Positions 37,501 through 48,800 of a DNA stretch of 64,000 bases are shown one piece after another (within the stretch, counting starts at the first letter, position 1; every line of letters starts with the position of its first letter). This DNA is from Rotaria socialis (taxonomy: Eukaryota > Rotifera > Eurotatoria > Philodinida > Philodinidae), in contig CAJNYU010001305.1 of NCBI GenBank assembly GCA_905331475.1, positions 62,001 through 126,000 on the forward strand, in the 5' to 3' direction. The position numbers and the translations under genes are program-made. The notes below the pieces were generated by a model. It worked only from the letters and a program-made list of their open reading frames with translations, did no database searches and was not told the DNA's origin.

Positions 37501-39694
37501 TCATGTTGGCAGTGTAACTGTTCATTACAATACGTATGCTATCAAATGATACATAGAAAACTAGATATTAATCGATTATCTTATTTGAAAATGTCGTTAA
37601 TTCTATTTTCTATTGAAGAAAATTTCAATAAATTTACTTTTGTTGAAATTTCATTTATAGACTATTTTTTCAATAAGAAAAAAATCAATAACTCAGATAT
37701 TGTCTAAGCGAAGTAGGATTAATCAATAATCGATGAGCAGAAAATGTTGGTCTTATTATTCTTTCAGAAATTTAAATTGAGCTATTCTAGAAGTATAATG
37801 AAAGTATATTGCATAATCTTTTACTGAGAGAATGTATTTTAACTATAAACTTCTATACTTAAAATAATTTTCTTATTGCTAAAGAAAAAGAAATACCATA
37901 ATGAACCATTACTTTTCACTATCATTAAAAGAGTATTTCATGTTGCTGTCAGGAATATAAATGTCAAAAAATATCTGTGGTTCTAATCATTTCATACAGT
38001 TTGAAATAGTAAACTTAAATTCATGGTGGAAAGATAATTGACATATTTTTTACACAGCGACTACTAAAATATTTATATGCAAGATATGCTTCAAATCGTT
38101 GAAGAATTTTTAAAAGAAAAACAGAAAAATGAACTGCATTTGATTGGAATAATATATTAGTTACCTCAATTATTTCATAATATGACGATAAGTACTTTCA
38201 CAAGTGATTTCTATTTCTTTCTCTCTAGGAAGAACATAAAAAAGAGAAAAAATCTCGATATAGACTATGGAGGCTGAATTCGATCTATTACTAAGGTTTG
38301 TCTGACAATATTGAAAATCAACGATTTGTCTTGACAGTTTTCATTACTTTTTTAAAAAGTTTTCTCTGTGAATCCAAATCAGAAAACGTTCTATTTAACC
38401 TATTTAATTAAACTTTTTCTTTTTCGTTTGCATACTTCACATAGTTCAAGTATATCACATAAACAATCACATGCACTTTTATGAACTTCATTTGAACATT
38501 GAGTTGATTTCTGTAAAGAAAAATAAATGAAGTTTTAAATACAGAAATCAGTTGAAAAAAAAGGAAACGCAAAACTCACAAGCATATCTAGAACACTAAT
38601 TAGTAATGGCGACGAAAGTAAAATATTTTCATCAAATGCTCGAATAGTTATCCATGCTGCAAAACATTTGAGGATACCAATGAATAATAATTCATTATGA
38701 GAAGAATTAACTTGTAGAAGAAAAATCTTCAATAATCAAATAAATTTAATTTAAAGCTAGAAAAAAGTATTTATACGTACTAAAATCTCATGAATTTGTT
38801 TTCCACAATTTGAATATTTTTCTCGACAATATTGACGACGATTTTCTCCAATTCTTATCGTTGATGTATTAACCTGAAGTTCAACATGAAAGTTTTTCTT
38901 TTGAATTAGACAGAAAGAAGAAAAAACAAGAAACTACTTCTTCAGGTAATGCAGTTAGAAATTCAAGTAATGTTAACATATGTTCACTTGATGTTTTTAA
39001 TCTAAATATTGATTCAGTTGAATTCTATTAGTAATATGATTAAAAAAATTATTATTTTACTTTTCAACAACATCTTCTACTGGTTGTTCCCAGCCAACAT
39101 ATTGAAGAGCTAAGTCAGCAGTTGCAACAGCTAACTATATAAAAAAAAAGAAATCATTAACATTTAGCGTATGTTTTGTTCTGAAATATTCTTACTTGAA
39201 CACGCACTGTTGTATTACGAGTGAGTTCTATTCGGGATATATGATCAAGTAAAGAATCACATAAACCCTGCAATATTTCATTATTCTTTAAACTTATATC
39301 AGAAAAACAAGAACTGTTTGACATACTTTACAATGTTCTACTGGAAGTTCATCAAAATTATGTTGAATCTAATTTACATATTTTGTTTAGAATTTTAACG
39401 AAAAGAAACATATTTTAAAAAATACTACTTTATGTCGTAAGATTTGAGCCGATAGGCAAGTTACTTCAGAATTTTGATTCATTCGTATCAATTGGTCAGC
39501 AAGTGTCCATGCATATAACTGATTTTTCAAAAACAAAAACTTTTGAATTCATTCTATAAATTGATAATTACCGATGATTGAACATTAAGTAACCATTCTG
39601 AAGCTATTTTTTTTCGTGTTGCATCTTGATCATGATAAAGCATTTGAACAGCACGAACGAAATTCTCCGGTGTTACTTCCGAAGATGATGCCAT
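31571..39694 (-). CDS. TNPO3: transportin-3 (importin-beta family nuclear import receptor)
   Basis: Twenty-three exons, from the ATG at 39692-39694 (MASSSEVTPENF, then VQMLYHDQDATRKKIASEWL) to a TGA at 31571-31573, join in phase to 950 residues; human TNPO3 has 923. Recognisable matches run along the whole length: SDQL-like WTLADQLIRMNQN, LAVATADLALQ, FLTALPEE, RIGENRR, CFLYLISIIIDEYG, LEHRDASSSMMAFL and the terminal FAKLYR (human FTRLFR). Known role: it imports SR-family splicing factors into the nucleus through a HEAT-repeat superhelix that binds RanGTP at its N-terminal half. Most introns are 50-80 bp. Two are long: 37028-38435, with nothing recognised, and 32214-34715, with three nested transposons. 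Exon 3 is only 42 nt (39327-39368). All other exon phases agree. The exon-19 donor (GTTCGT) is weak but is supported by the alignment with human. Confidence 0.95.
32925..33750. mobile_element. hAT MITE, family B copy 1, nested in the hAT relic
   Basis: Ends CAGTGGCGGCGGAG and CTCCGCCGCCTCTG with a perfect 8-bp duplication AATCATAA (32917-32924 and 33751-33758). The family is the same as the 302-bp element at 57517-57818. Here the body is interrupted after GACCATTTTT by a 520-bp family A element. Subtracting that leaves about 306 bp, matching the other copy. No coding capacity. Confidence 0.93.
33111..33630 (+). mobile_element. family A element copy 2, nested in the hAT MITE
   Basis: The insertion is bounded by comparison with the uninterrupted MITE at 57517. 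The empty site reads GACCATTTTT then ATTTTTACTG; here GTGTACTCAA...CGCATTTATT lies between those two halves. The left end is the hairpin GTGTACTCAA/TTGAGTACAC. Near the right end is ATCGGAT GCAA ATCCGAT, about 13 bases before the end. No target duplication can be distinguished in the A/T-rich site. The copy at 2423-2937 is the same family. Confidence 0.85.
37028..38435 (-). other. long transportin-3 intron
   Basis: This is the second long intron of the gene, between the exons encoding CLCDILELCE and DYQKFWSLAV. I find no transposon ends, no inverted repeat and no conserved exon in it. A plus-strand 89-codon frame at 37438-37707 is AT-driven and unsupported. Confidence 0.7.
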
Positions 39695-42600
39695 CTTCAA
39701 TAGATTTGACTTATTTTTATGTGTAACAAAAAAGACAAAAAAATCTAAACGATAGCAAAGAAACAATATGCTAAATAAATATTAGAGTCTTGTTTTCTAT
39801 TTGGTGTTTTTCCTTCAATGTAAAAACGAACCCTTCTCTGTTGCGTAGTATTATTGGATGTCTATTAAAACGTATCACAAAAAATTAAGTTTCTATCAAT
39901 AAAGATGACGCCATCGAACTTGTCATTATAGTGACAAAATGTATATACGGCACGTATACGTACGTCATAAAGCAACATCTTAATAGCCGATCAAACGCAA
40001 TGTTATATTGTCGTAAAAACAATTGATCTTTTTTTACAATCGATAAAGTTTATTTTTCTGTTATTGATAAATTGATTCAGGTATGTAACAAGAAAATGCG
40101 AATCTTTTTTTAGATTATGTGAGAAACAAAACTAATCCTTATTTTTATCTATTACCCTATTAGAGTATCCCTGTTCCCTTCTCGATGTTCTTTTTATTAA
40201 GAATCAAAAGAGATAACGTTAAGCGAGAGAATAGAGGATATTATATAAGAGAGAATAAAGCATCAAGGAATGCGAGTTGAATAAACACATTGTGAAGAAA
40301 GAAGCGAGTCAAGGAGAATGTAAACATATGACTGTAACATACCCGAAGTTCAAAAAATGACTTGAAATCATTGTTGGATATTCTTTTACGATCTGTAGTG
40401 GATAAATCTTTGTATTGTCTCTAGTTTTGAAAAAATAGGATATATTTATATATTTGTCTGAAATTGTTTTTTTTTGGCTCTCCATCATTTCTATATTTCG
40501 TTTACATGATGTAATGATAAAACTTTGTGAATATAGCTGGATGTCAAATATTCGAAGTCTTTGACTACGATTAACCTTAGTGTGACCGTCACAAACTTTC
40601 AATAGGCAATGTTTTCCTCTTAATGTGAAGTTTGAAATAGTGATTCATTTTCTAATAGTTAACTTGTAATAAACTATTTCAAGATACATATTTTTTTATA
40701 AATATAAATTACTCTTGAATTTTATATGAGAATTCGATTTGAGCATCAATTATTTGATCTTCTTTTCAAATAAGTTCACACAGTTTGTTCAAATCGTTTT
40801 TATTTCAACGTCGGAATATAATTGACTGTATATGCCTAGCTTTTGATGAGAAACTTCTTAAGAAAACAACATCATGGAAAAATTGACCCATTATCAAATG
40901 AAGAATAAATATTGCACATTTTTTGTCTTGAAATTATTCTATTTTCTAAATAAGACAGTAGATTAAAAGAAACAATGAGAAAGAACGAAAGTAATGATGG
41001 ATAATTTGATTTAAATGACAACAAACTACCGTTAGTAATAAATTCAAATGAATCGATGATATTATGCATAGTTCGCTTCAATGTTGTATCGAAACTGGTG
41101 ATTTTTCTATAGATACATTTTCTTTTAGTTTTTTTATCAAACTATTTTGATAATCACTTTTCTATTCTCGATTAATATTACTCGTGTTAAATTGATTAAG
41201 GAAATTCATGATGAAATCAAAGCGATTTTAATTGTTGCGCAGCTTCTTTTAATCTAGTCTTACTTTAATTTACATTAAGAGAGATCTTGAGCAATCAACA
41301 TTTGTTTTTCATTTTTCTAAATTACCAAAAAGTCTTTCATTGAATCAAACAAAACCTCGATTTCTTGCACATACAAAATGCTAAATTAAATGCTTCTAAT
41401 AGTAAAAACAGTTTTTTTGAATTTGTTATTTCTTTTATGTCTCCGCAAATTCTATTTTTACACTTGAACAGCGTTAAACAAATGGTTGTTTACGTCTTTG
41501 AGGACCAAGGACATTTTCAAGAGCAGATCAAAGTAGCATGGAATGAAAAAATTCTGTAAGTTACTTAGATTCTTTTTGTTTTGTATGTTTTGAACATGAT
41601 TAAAACTTTATATAAAACTTAAAATTAATTAGTTTCCGCTGTAGATGCCATACCTATACGTTATTTTAATTGTTCTATTAACTTTTTATTGCAAGAAAAT
41701 ATTTCCAATAAGTTTTTTTCTATAATGAGTTGAGTATGGGCTTTTTTTCTGCCGGTGACTATTTATACATTTTTATTTACATGTTTCTGTTCTTTTTCGA
41801 TTAATATAAAGAAAATGTCAAAAAGAAAAACTTGAATCATATAATCATTGACACAATAGTAACAGGTATATTTTACAGTTGCAACAAAAATTGTGATTAT
41901 TTTTCACACTGATACAGCTGGGATAAAAAAAACCTTTTTATTTTTGATAGTAGTTCAACATTCCTGATTCAAAATTAAACTGATAGATAAATAGATCAAT
42001 TATGAATTGAATAATTCAACAGAGCTTTACCAAAAAGTGTTCTTCGCTAATTTTATGAGTTATTTTATTTACATAAACAATGTTGTTAGACAATTTCAAT
42101 GAAATTAATACATACGAATAGGATTATTAGCCCTTTCGTTCGAAAATTTTCTTGAACTTGTGCAAGAAAAGACTGTCAATTCTAGTCTACATGTATTTCT
42201 TTCAGTGTAAGACTGTAGTTGTAAATTACTTTGATGATATTTACTATTAAGCAAATGAGACAAAGAAAAATGTTAATTAAATGGACAATTAATTAGTGAA
42301 GAACATATTTTTATTTTGTTTTCTTTCTCAACAAAAATATATTATTTCTTCAATAATCTCTTTCTTATGTAGAGTGGATGAAATAATACTTATATCATTT
42401 GATATTCGAATTATTTGCAAAAAGAAAAAAATGTTTTACATATTAAATATCAGCTACTGTTTATGGTGTCATTATATAATGATTTGTTCTTATTGAAAAA
42501 AGTGTTTTTTTCCTCTCGAAAATAATTTTAATAACTTGATTCCCTTTTATGTCTGATTTTTACAAATGAATATTACTAATATAGTTGAATTGTTTTGAGA

Positions 42601-42859
42601 AATCTTATTGCTCATCAGTCGAATTTCGACGTAAAAAAGAAAGAGAATCACCAGAAGTTAATAGCAGCCTCCTTTTTTTTCTTCTTTTTTATAACTTACT
42701 CTTCGAAATAAACAGTAAAACATTTTGTCAATAAATGAAAGTAATGAATGGAGACGTGTAGCGCATTAGTATGTCAGAAAAAAAAAGAAAAAAACATTGG
42801 TCTTTCTTTTTATCGAAGCGTATATATATATACACCTGTTTCATCGCTTTTATAACAAG
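39695..42859. other. 3.2-kb intergenic region between divergent genes
   Basis: Transportin-3 (minus) and the glycosyltransferase gene (plus) diverge from here, so it should hold both promoters. A purine-rich GAGA stretch at about 40220-40320 is notable. The 41365-41559 frame ends at a donor-like CTGTAAGTTA but has no convincing partner exon. No repeat recognised. Confidence 0.45.
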
Positions 42860-44917
42860 ATGGGACATCATTCATCAAAACATCCTAATGATCACAGGCG
42901 CACACCTTCGCAACCATGGCCAACAAAAACGCCAGGATTGCCGGCAACCAAATCTGAACCATCAAATTCAACACGACATTATGATTTGTCCAACTTTGCT
43001 GTGATTACAGTCATTTTTAATCCAGTCAAATTCAAAACTCGTTATGATCATTATCAGAGATTTGAAGCGCATATGTCTGATTCTGGTGTATACTTGATTA
43101 CAGTTGAATGTATATTTGAATCTGCACAGCGTTTTGATTTACCTCGACAAACCTTTGAGGTGACTCGTGCTGGTGATCGTCATCATATACAGTTGACTGC
43201 TCCATCTATTCTATGGATGAAAGAAAATTTAATCAATATAGCTGTTCACCGTTTACCTCAAAATATTGAGTATGTTGCATGGATCGATGCTGACATAGAA
43301 TTTGATGTATGTATCAAATAAAAGTTCGAATTAGTCTTTTTTCTTTGAAGTATATTATACTGTTAACTTTTAATTCGTTGAATATATTTAATCGTTGGTT
43401 TGTAGGAGTACACTTTTTATGTTACGGATTTAAAAAAAATGATTATTCGAAAGGGGTTCAATAAAACGTCAGAATTTTAAATATCTGATTATTTATTTTT
43501 AGCGTCTTGATTGGCCTCATCTAGCTATTGCTGAATTACAACGTTATCCAGTTGTACAACTCTTTGAATTATCTTTTTTTCTTGGTCCAGGTGGAAAGAA
43601 AGACATTCTACGTCGTGATTACTCGTTTGGTTATTCGATCAGGAAAAATAAACCTATTGATCCACAACGTTATAATGAATGGTATCCTCATCCAGGTTAT
43701 GCTTGGGCAATGCGTCGTTCAACATTTAACGCAATGGGAGGTCTCCTTGATTTCTGTATCATTGGATCGGCTGACTTGCACTTTGCTTTTGCACTTTTAA
43801 ATCGTATTGAAGAAACAATGCGACCGAGTTTACATCCGGATTATCAGAAACTAGCAATGATATGGGGAAATCGAGTTGCGCAGGTGGCTCAGAACGGTGC
43901 GAACGTCGGATACTTACCCATCAACTTGTGGCACTTTTGGCATGGAGATAGAAACAATAGATCCTATGTCAATAGATGGTAAGGATAAGAATAGAAGCAA
44001 CTAAGTGTAAATATTCATTTCATCATTTCGTATAGCAGATGTATCTCTGAAAAAATTCTAATTAATGATGTGTAACAAAAGCTCATGTGATCTTATTCGG
44101 TTTTAGGTTAATTCTCGAAAGACATCAATATTCACCACCCAATCATCTAGAAAAGAATGATGACACTGGTCTTTTGCGTCTCGCCTATAAACATAATTTT
44201 GGGCATCCTGAATTGATTGCCCGTATAGAAGCTCTTGAACGTGATATTGTAAATTACTTTAAATCACGCGACGAAGATAACAATGTAAAACGTACTCCAG
44301 CTCAACCTCCATCTATTGCCAAGAAAACACCCTTTATAGCGAACAAAACACAAACTCATCGTAGTAATGCAAGTAAACCTACAGGATTTAAATCAAGTAA
44401 CTGGCGAGCCGGTGGTGGGCCACATATATGGTCTTCTGGTCCTTCCGGTACACATGTAGATGATGACGATCCATACTTGAATCAATGTACTTGTCCTGGG
44501 CATCACCATCATGATAACCATAATTGTCCATGTTCATCTCATTATATAGATGATCAACACTGTTGGAATCCGTCACAACATGAAGATCATCATCATCACC
44601 ATGATGACCATCCAGACCATTGCTATCCATCCAATGAACATCATCATCATCACCATGATGACCATCCAGATCATTGCTATCCATCCAATGAACATCATCA
44701 TCATGACGATCATCATCCTGACTATTGTTCTCCAGTCGATCATCACTTCGGACATGAACATCAGTCCCATGGAGTTTCGAGTAATATTGATAATTATGGT
44801 TACAATTATGATACTACATCTGGTGCAGCAGGATTCACTAGCAGCGGAGGAAATGATTATAGTAGTGGAGGCGGATTCACTAACACTGATTATGGTGGCC
44901 CAGGAAGCTTCTACTGA
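42860..44917 (+). CDS. GT-A-like glycosyltransferase with a His/Cys-rich tail
   Basis: Exons 42860-43306, 43503-43978 and 44107-44917 join in phase to 577 residues. I chose the ATG of MGHHSSKHPND because it is a textbook N-myristoylation signal (Gly2, Ser6, Lys7); the ATG 63 bases upstream would give an implausible start. The core (about residues 45-360) has YVAWIDADIEFD with a DxD-type D143-A-D145 for metal and nucleotide-sugar binding. It continues with PGYAWAMRRSTFNAMGGLLD and GSADLHFAFAL, the pattern of an acceptor-side motif, then NLWHFWHGDRNNRSY. There is no signal peptide or transmembrane segment, so it appears cytosolic or membrane-attached through the lipid. From about residue 425 the chain becomes a Cys/His repeat region ending in a Gly/Ser-rich tail. 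The sugar donor and acceptor are unknown. AATAAA is at 45039. Confidence 0.85.
44587..44745 (+). repeat. 54-bp coding tandem repeat (His/Asp/Cys)
   Basis: The unit encodes HHDDHPDHCYPSNEHHHH (18 residues). Two near-identical units start at about 44597 and 44651, with a third, shorter variant (HHHHDDHHPDYCSPVDHH) after them. Upstream, CTCPGHHHH and CPCSSH add more Cys/His pairs. The repeat is likely to bind Zn, Cu or Ni. Open frames on the opposite strand across it are mirror artefacts. Confidence 0.9.
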
Positions 44918-45868
44918 TATGAATAATTATATGTAAATGTATATATATGATCAGTTAATCTAGAAATGCATTTTTTGAAATACAAAAATCTTCTGATATC
45001 ATTGATTCGTATGATACTTTCATATCTCATTAACATTAAATAAAACACGCAACTGATTATAAGTGACTTTTACTGTGATCAATATAACGTATATTGTATT
45101 TCTAAGCGTTTTTCACATGAATATATTATATATATATATATATTTTTTAATTTTAATAAAGGACAAATTTGGTTTTATAAGCATATCAACATTAGAAGTA
45201 GATTAATAGTGAACGAATAGTTTTCAGTAATTTTAACTTCTGTATACATACGACTTTTGATTCTATACTTTTTATCCACAATCAATTAGATTCATCAAAT
45301 TATTTATTGATAACTTTATTATCAGTAATTTAATGAAATAACTTTTAATAAGCTTCTCCAATTAAGAAATTTTCAAGAAAATATTATTGTAATATGAGAA
45401 TTGATTTTGCATACATATTATTTATCTTTATAAATACAAATTAAGATTAGGGGTGGGACTTTAACTTTACTTAAACTCTTAAAGTTTAAAGTTACTGTAA
45501 AAACCATATAATGAAACGGAGTGCATTAATAGCTCGCGGTTCAATGCAAGATCAGTGTTTGTAGAATCAATCGAAACAATATTGCGTATTATTTATTTTA
45601 ATTCTGAAAATAAGAAAATCATGTAGTGTCGATTGTGATAAAAATTAGAGTTTCAAATTTTTTGATTCTCGATACATTCGAAAATAAATTTCAAAATTCG
45701 TTCGATAAACGTTGTAACATAGCAAATCAAGATGTCACTGTTTTATGATCATCATAGTTGTATTGGATGAATTCGATAACAAATAAAGAATTGAATGGTA
45801 AATTACAGAATTGAACCAACATAGGCAAGACAGACTGATTATAAAGAAATAAGATTTTCAACATATTA
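44918..45868. other. spacer between the glycosyltransferase and uS9m genes
   Basis: Contains the glycosyltransferase polyadenylation signal (AATAAA, 45039-45044), an (AT)n run at 45120-45145 and, at about 45451-45500, GGGGTGGGACTTTAACTTTA followed by an inverted AAAGTTTAAAGT. This looks like one end of a CAGGGGTGGG-type hAT MITE without a visible partner end. The rest is AT-rich. Confidence 0.45.
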
Positions 45869-48800
45869 ATGCTCTCGAGATTCATTTCTCGAGCGGTATT
45901 TCAAATCTCTTCTGCTCGATTGGCTATTCCTGTAAGATAATGAATTAGTATTTATTCACTTTCAACTGATTTTACTGCTCTTCTTTTTTTTCTATAGGCC
46001 ATACCTCATCGACTACAAAGTTCTACATCAAATTCAAATTCAAAATCAAATAATCAACAGATATCTCCAAGTTCTGCAGTAAAAGAAGTTCATGAGAATG
46101 AAAGTTTTCTAAATAATCGTGATGCAGCACAAGCTATCGCTGATGAAGAAACAATTGATAGTGTTGAGCAAGCAACAAGCACTCGTGCTGAAATGATTAG
46201 TCTAGCTATGAAAAATTATCTAATGAAATCAAGAGAAAAACGTTAGAAACAGATTTTATTTAAGAATAATAAAATATATTTTAATTTCTTATCTTTGATT
46301 GTTCAGAAAAAGTTCTCGATGAAAAAAATTATGAATTTGAAATTGGTCGAAGACATTTAGCAAAAATTATGGGTGAAGATCCTGAAGGATTTAATCAAGA
46401 AAAAATTGATGTATGTCAATTGTTGAATGATATTTACTTTTTACTCTTTGACTAATATTTTAGGACGCATTGAACTATTTGCTTCCATCGGGCTTACTCG
46501 ACGAACGTGCTCGACCAAAGATGAGAGTAAAAATCGAATTCATTCTCCTATTTTATTTTTTATTGCTTTCTTTATTTTTCTAGCCACCTGAAGAATTGTA
46601 TCCGAAGGAAAAAGGTATTGAAAAATTGTTTATTTCCAGGCAATGAATGTGTTATTCTGTTTTTTTTATTAGCCGTACAATTCGATAAAGCTGGTAGACC
46701 ATTTCATTTTCTCTATTACACAGCTAAACAAAACTATTACGATGTTTTACATGTAATTGAATAATCTAAACAGTTTCTTCATGGTTTTGTTTTAACTTTG
46801 AAAATTTAGATGGTTGCTAATAGAATCGAGGAGCTTAAAAAAGCTGAAGTTGCTCTGCTTGCATCTGGTCTTGAACCAGATTATAGTCAAAATGAGTGAG
46901 TACTATGCATAAAGATTTTTTGCTCTCTTGAAAATTAATATTTTCTTTTTTCTTTTTTTCTCAAAAGTGAATTCAATTATACGCAATGGGAAAGTAAAGA
47001 AATATTTGAACAACGTTTCTTAGAAAAACTTGATGATGAACAAGTAAAATTTTTCTATAAAGAAATCTTATTTATATTTTTTTTCGTTCTTTCTCTTGGC
47101 ATAGTATAAAACATTAATTACATGTTTAAATCGTCTTGTGAAAAATCCAATGGCATACACAATAAAAGATTATATTAATTCTTTTCGAACAAAATTAGCT
47201 GATACAATAAGTAAACAACATATTGAACCAGTAAAAAAGAAATTTTTCTAAAAAAAAAGAAAAATAATTTAACTATTTTAAGTTACGCTACGATGTGGAT
47301 GGTCGATCCTATCAAACAGCTACTGGTAAGTAAATTGAATAAAAAGAAATAGTATAGTTTAAATTTCGATGATGATGATGATGATGATAGAGATGCATTA
47401 GAAAACATTTCATCTGAAAGATTAGTTTGATTCGATAATGAGATTGTTGTTATTTCGATTGAATGTGTTGAACTTGTTGTCGTTAACTCATCGAGTTCGA
47501 ATTCTTCTTTTATTGCACTTATTAATGGAAATTTGTTCAATGAACTTTGTTTACTTTTTCGACAAAATTGTCCAGTAAAATCATCCATATCTAATGTCCA
47601 AACCATGGCACCACCAAAACCTTCTCGTTTAACATATTGACACTTGAAAATAAGATAGATAAATATTTAAAATTAAACACTACAAGTTGTTTTCTTTCAT
47701 ACTTTATTTCTAACACTATCAGGATCATCATATCCAATCCATGTTCCATCTTTGAAACTTATTGGGATTTGATGTTGTTGATGCCAATAACGTTTAAAAC
47801 CTTCCTTCAATTCTTTTTTACATATCTAAATTAATTTTTATTCGCTCATTAATTTAAAAAAGAAGAAGACTGAGAATGGATAAATAAATAGCATACTTCA
47901 AAATAAGTAAGTAAACCACTTTCCCCTAAATATGGTGATGATACTGAACCAGAACCACCACCACTTTGTCCAAATGCTTTTAATGGATCTCGTCCGTCAG
48001 CTGTAAAAGCTCGGCCATAACCTGGTATACCTATATTAAGACGATTTCTTGGACAGCCTGCTTCAACCCAATTAAACATTGAATTATTCTAAAGATAGAT
48101 AAATCGAAAAAGGAACGAATAAAGTTTTCTTTTTGTTGTCTTTTTTCTAATATAAAACTACTGTATTCAATTCTCTTTCCATGCCTGTTTCACCAAGTCG
48201 ATGAAATAAGGCACTATGATGACCAATTTTATTATGCCATGAACCATATAAATCATAAGTCATAACATTGATCATATCTACATTACTGAATAATAGAGAA
48301 GAGAAATCAATGATGATTATCTTCTTTCTCAAATTAAAGTGCTACCTGCATAGAACGGGTACATCGTAGCCTTGTGTGATTAAATATTTTCCAGCTGCTA
48401 CTGCTAAACTAATTAATAGCCGATCTTTTTTCGATGTTTTGGCTTCTTTTTTAAACATTTTGTGCATTGTCTGAAGAAAATTGATATTGATTTTCTTTAG
48501 AATAAAAAGAATTTATAAGAACTTTAAAATACTTTAGTCAATAGTCCGAAACGTTCACGATGTTCAGCTCCAGGAAATTCCCAATCTAAATCGATTCCAT
48601 CAAACCCATGCTTACGACAAAATTCGATTACATTTTTACTAAATGTTTCTCTGAAAAGAAAAAATAAATAAATAAATTCCATTGTAAGAAAAAAATAAAA
48701 CCAAGAATTTTACCTTGATGATTCTGAGCCAACTAATGGTTCGAATTCTCCTGCTTTTCCCCATCCTCCACATGAAATAAGTATTTTCAAATTTGGATTT

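Noticed and set aside
37438-37707. 89-codon plus-strand frame inside a transportin-3 intron
   Set aside because: Low-complexity Asn/Ile/Phe composition and no start context or domain.
39001-39024. An earlier acceptor (AATAG at about 39025) for transportin-3 exon 6
   Set aside because: It breaks phase with exon 5; using the acceptor at 39002-39003 restores phase and gives VEKLKTSSEHM, which aligns without gaps to human.
41365-41559. 64-codon plus-strand frame ending at a donor-like GTAAGT
   Set aside because: Reads plausibly (MVVYVFEDQGHFQEQIK), but no partner exon could be joined in phase nearby.
44388-44770. Long minus-strand frames rich in Asp, Met and Val opposite the glycosyltransferase tail
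   Set aside because: They are the mirror of the CAT/GAT-rich coding repeat; all frames stay open because of the repeat, and there is no independent start, splice or domain.
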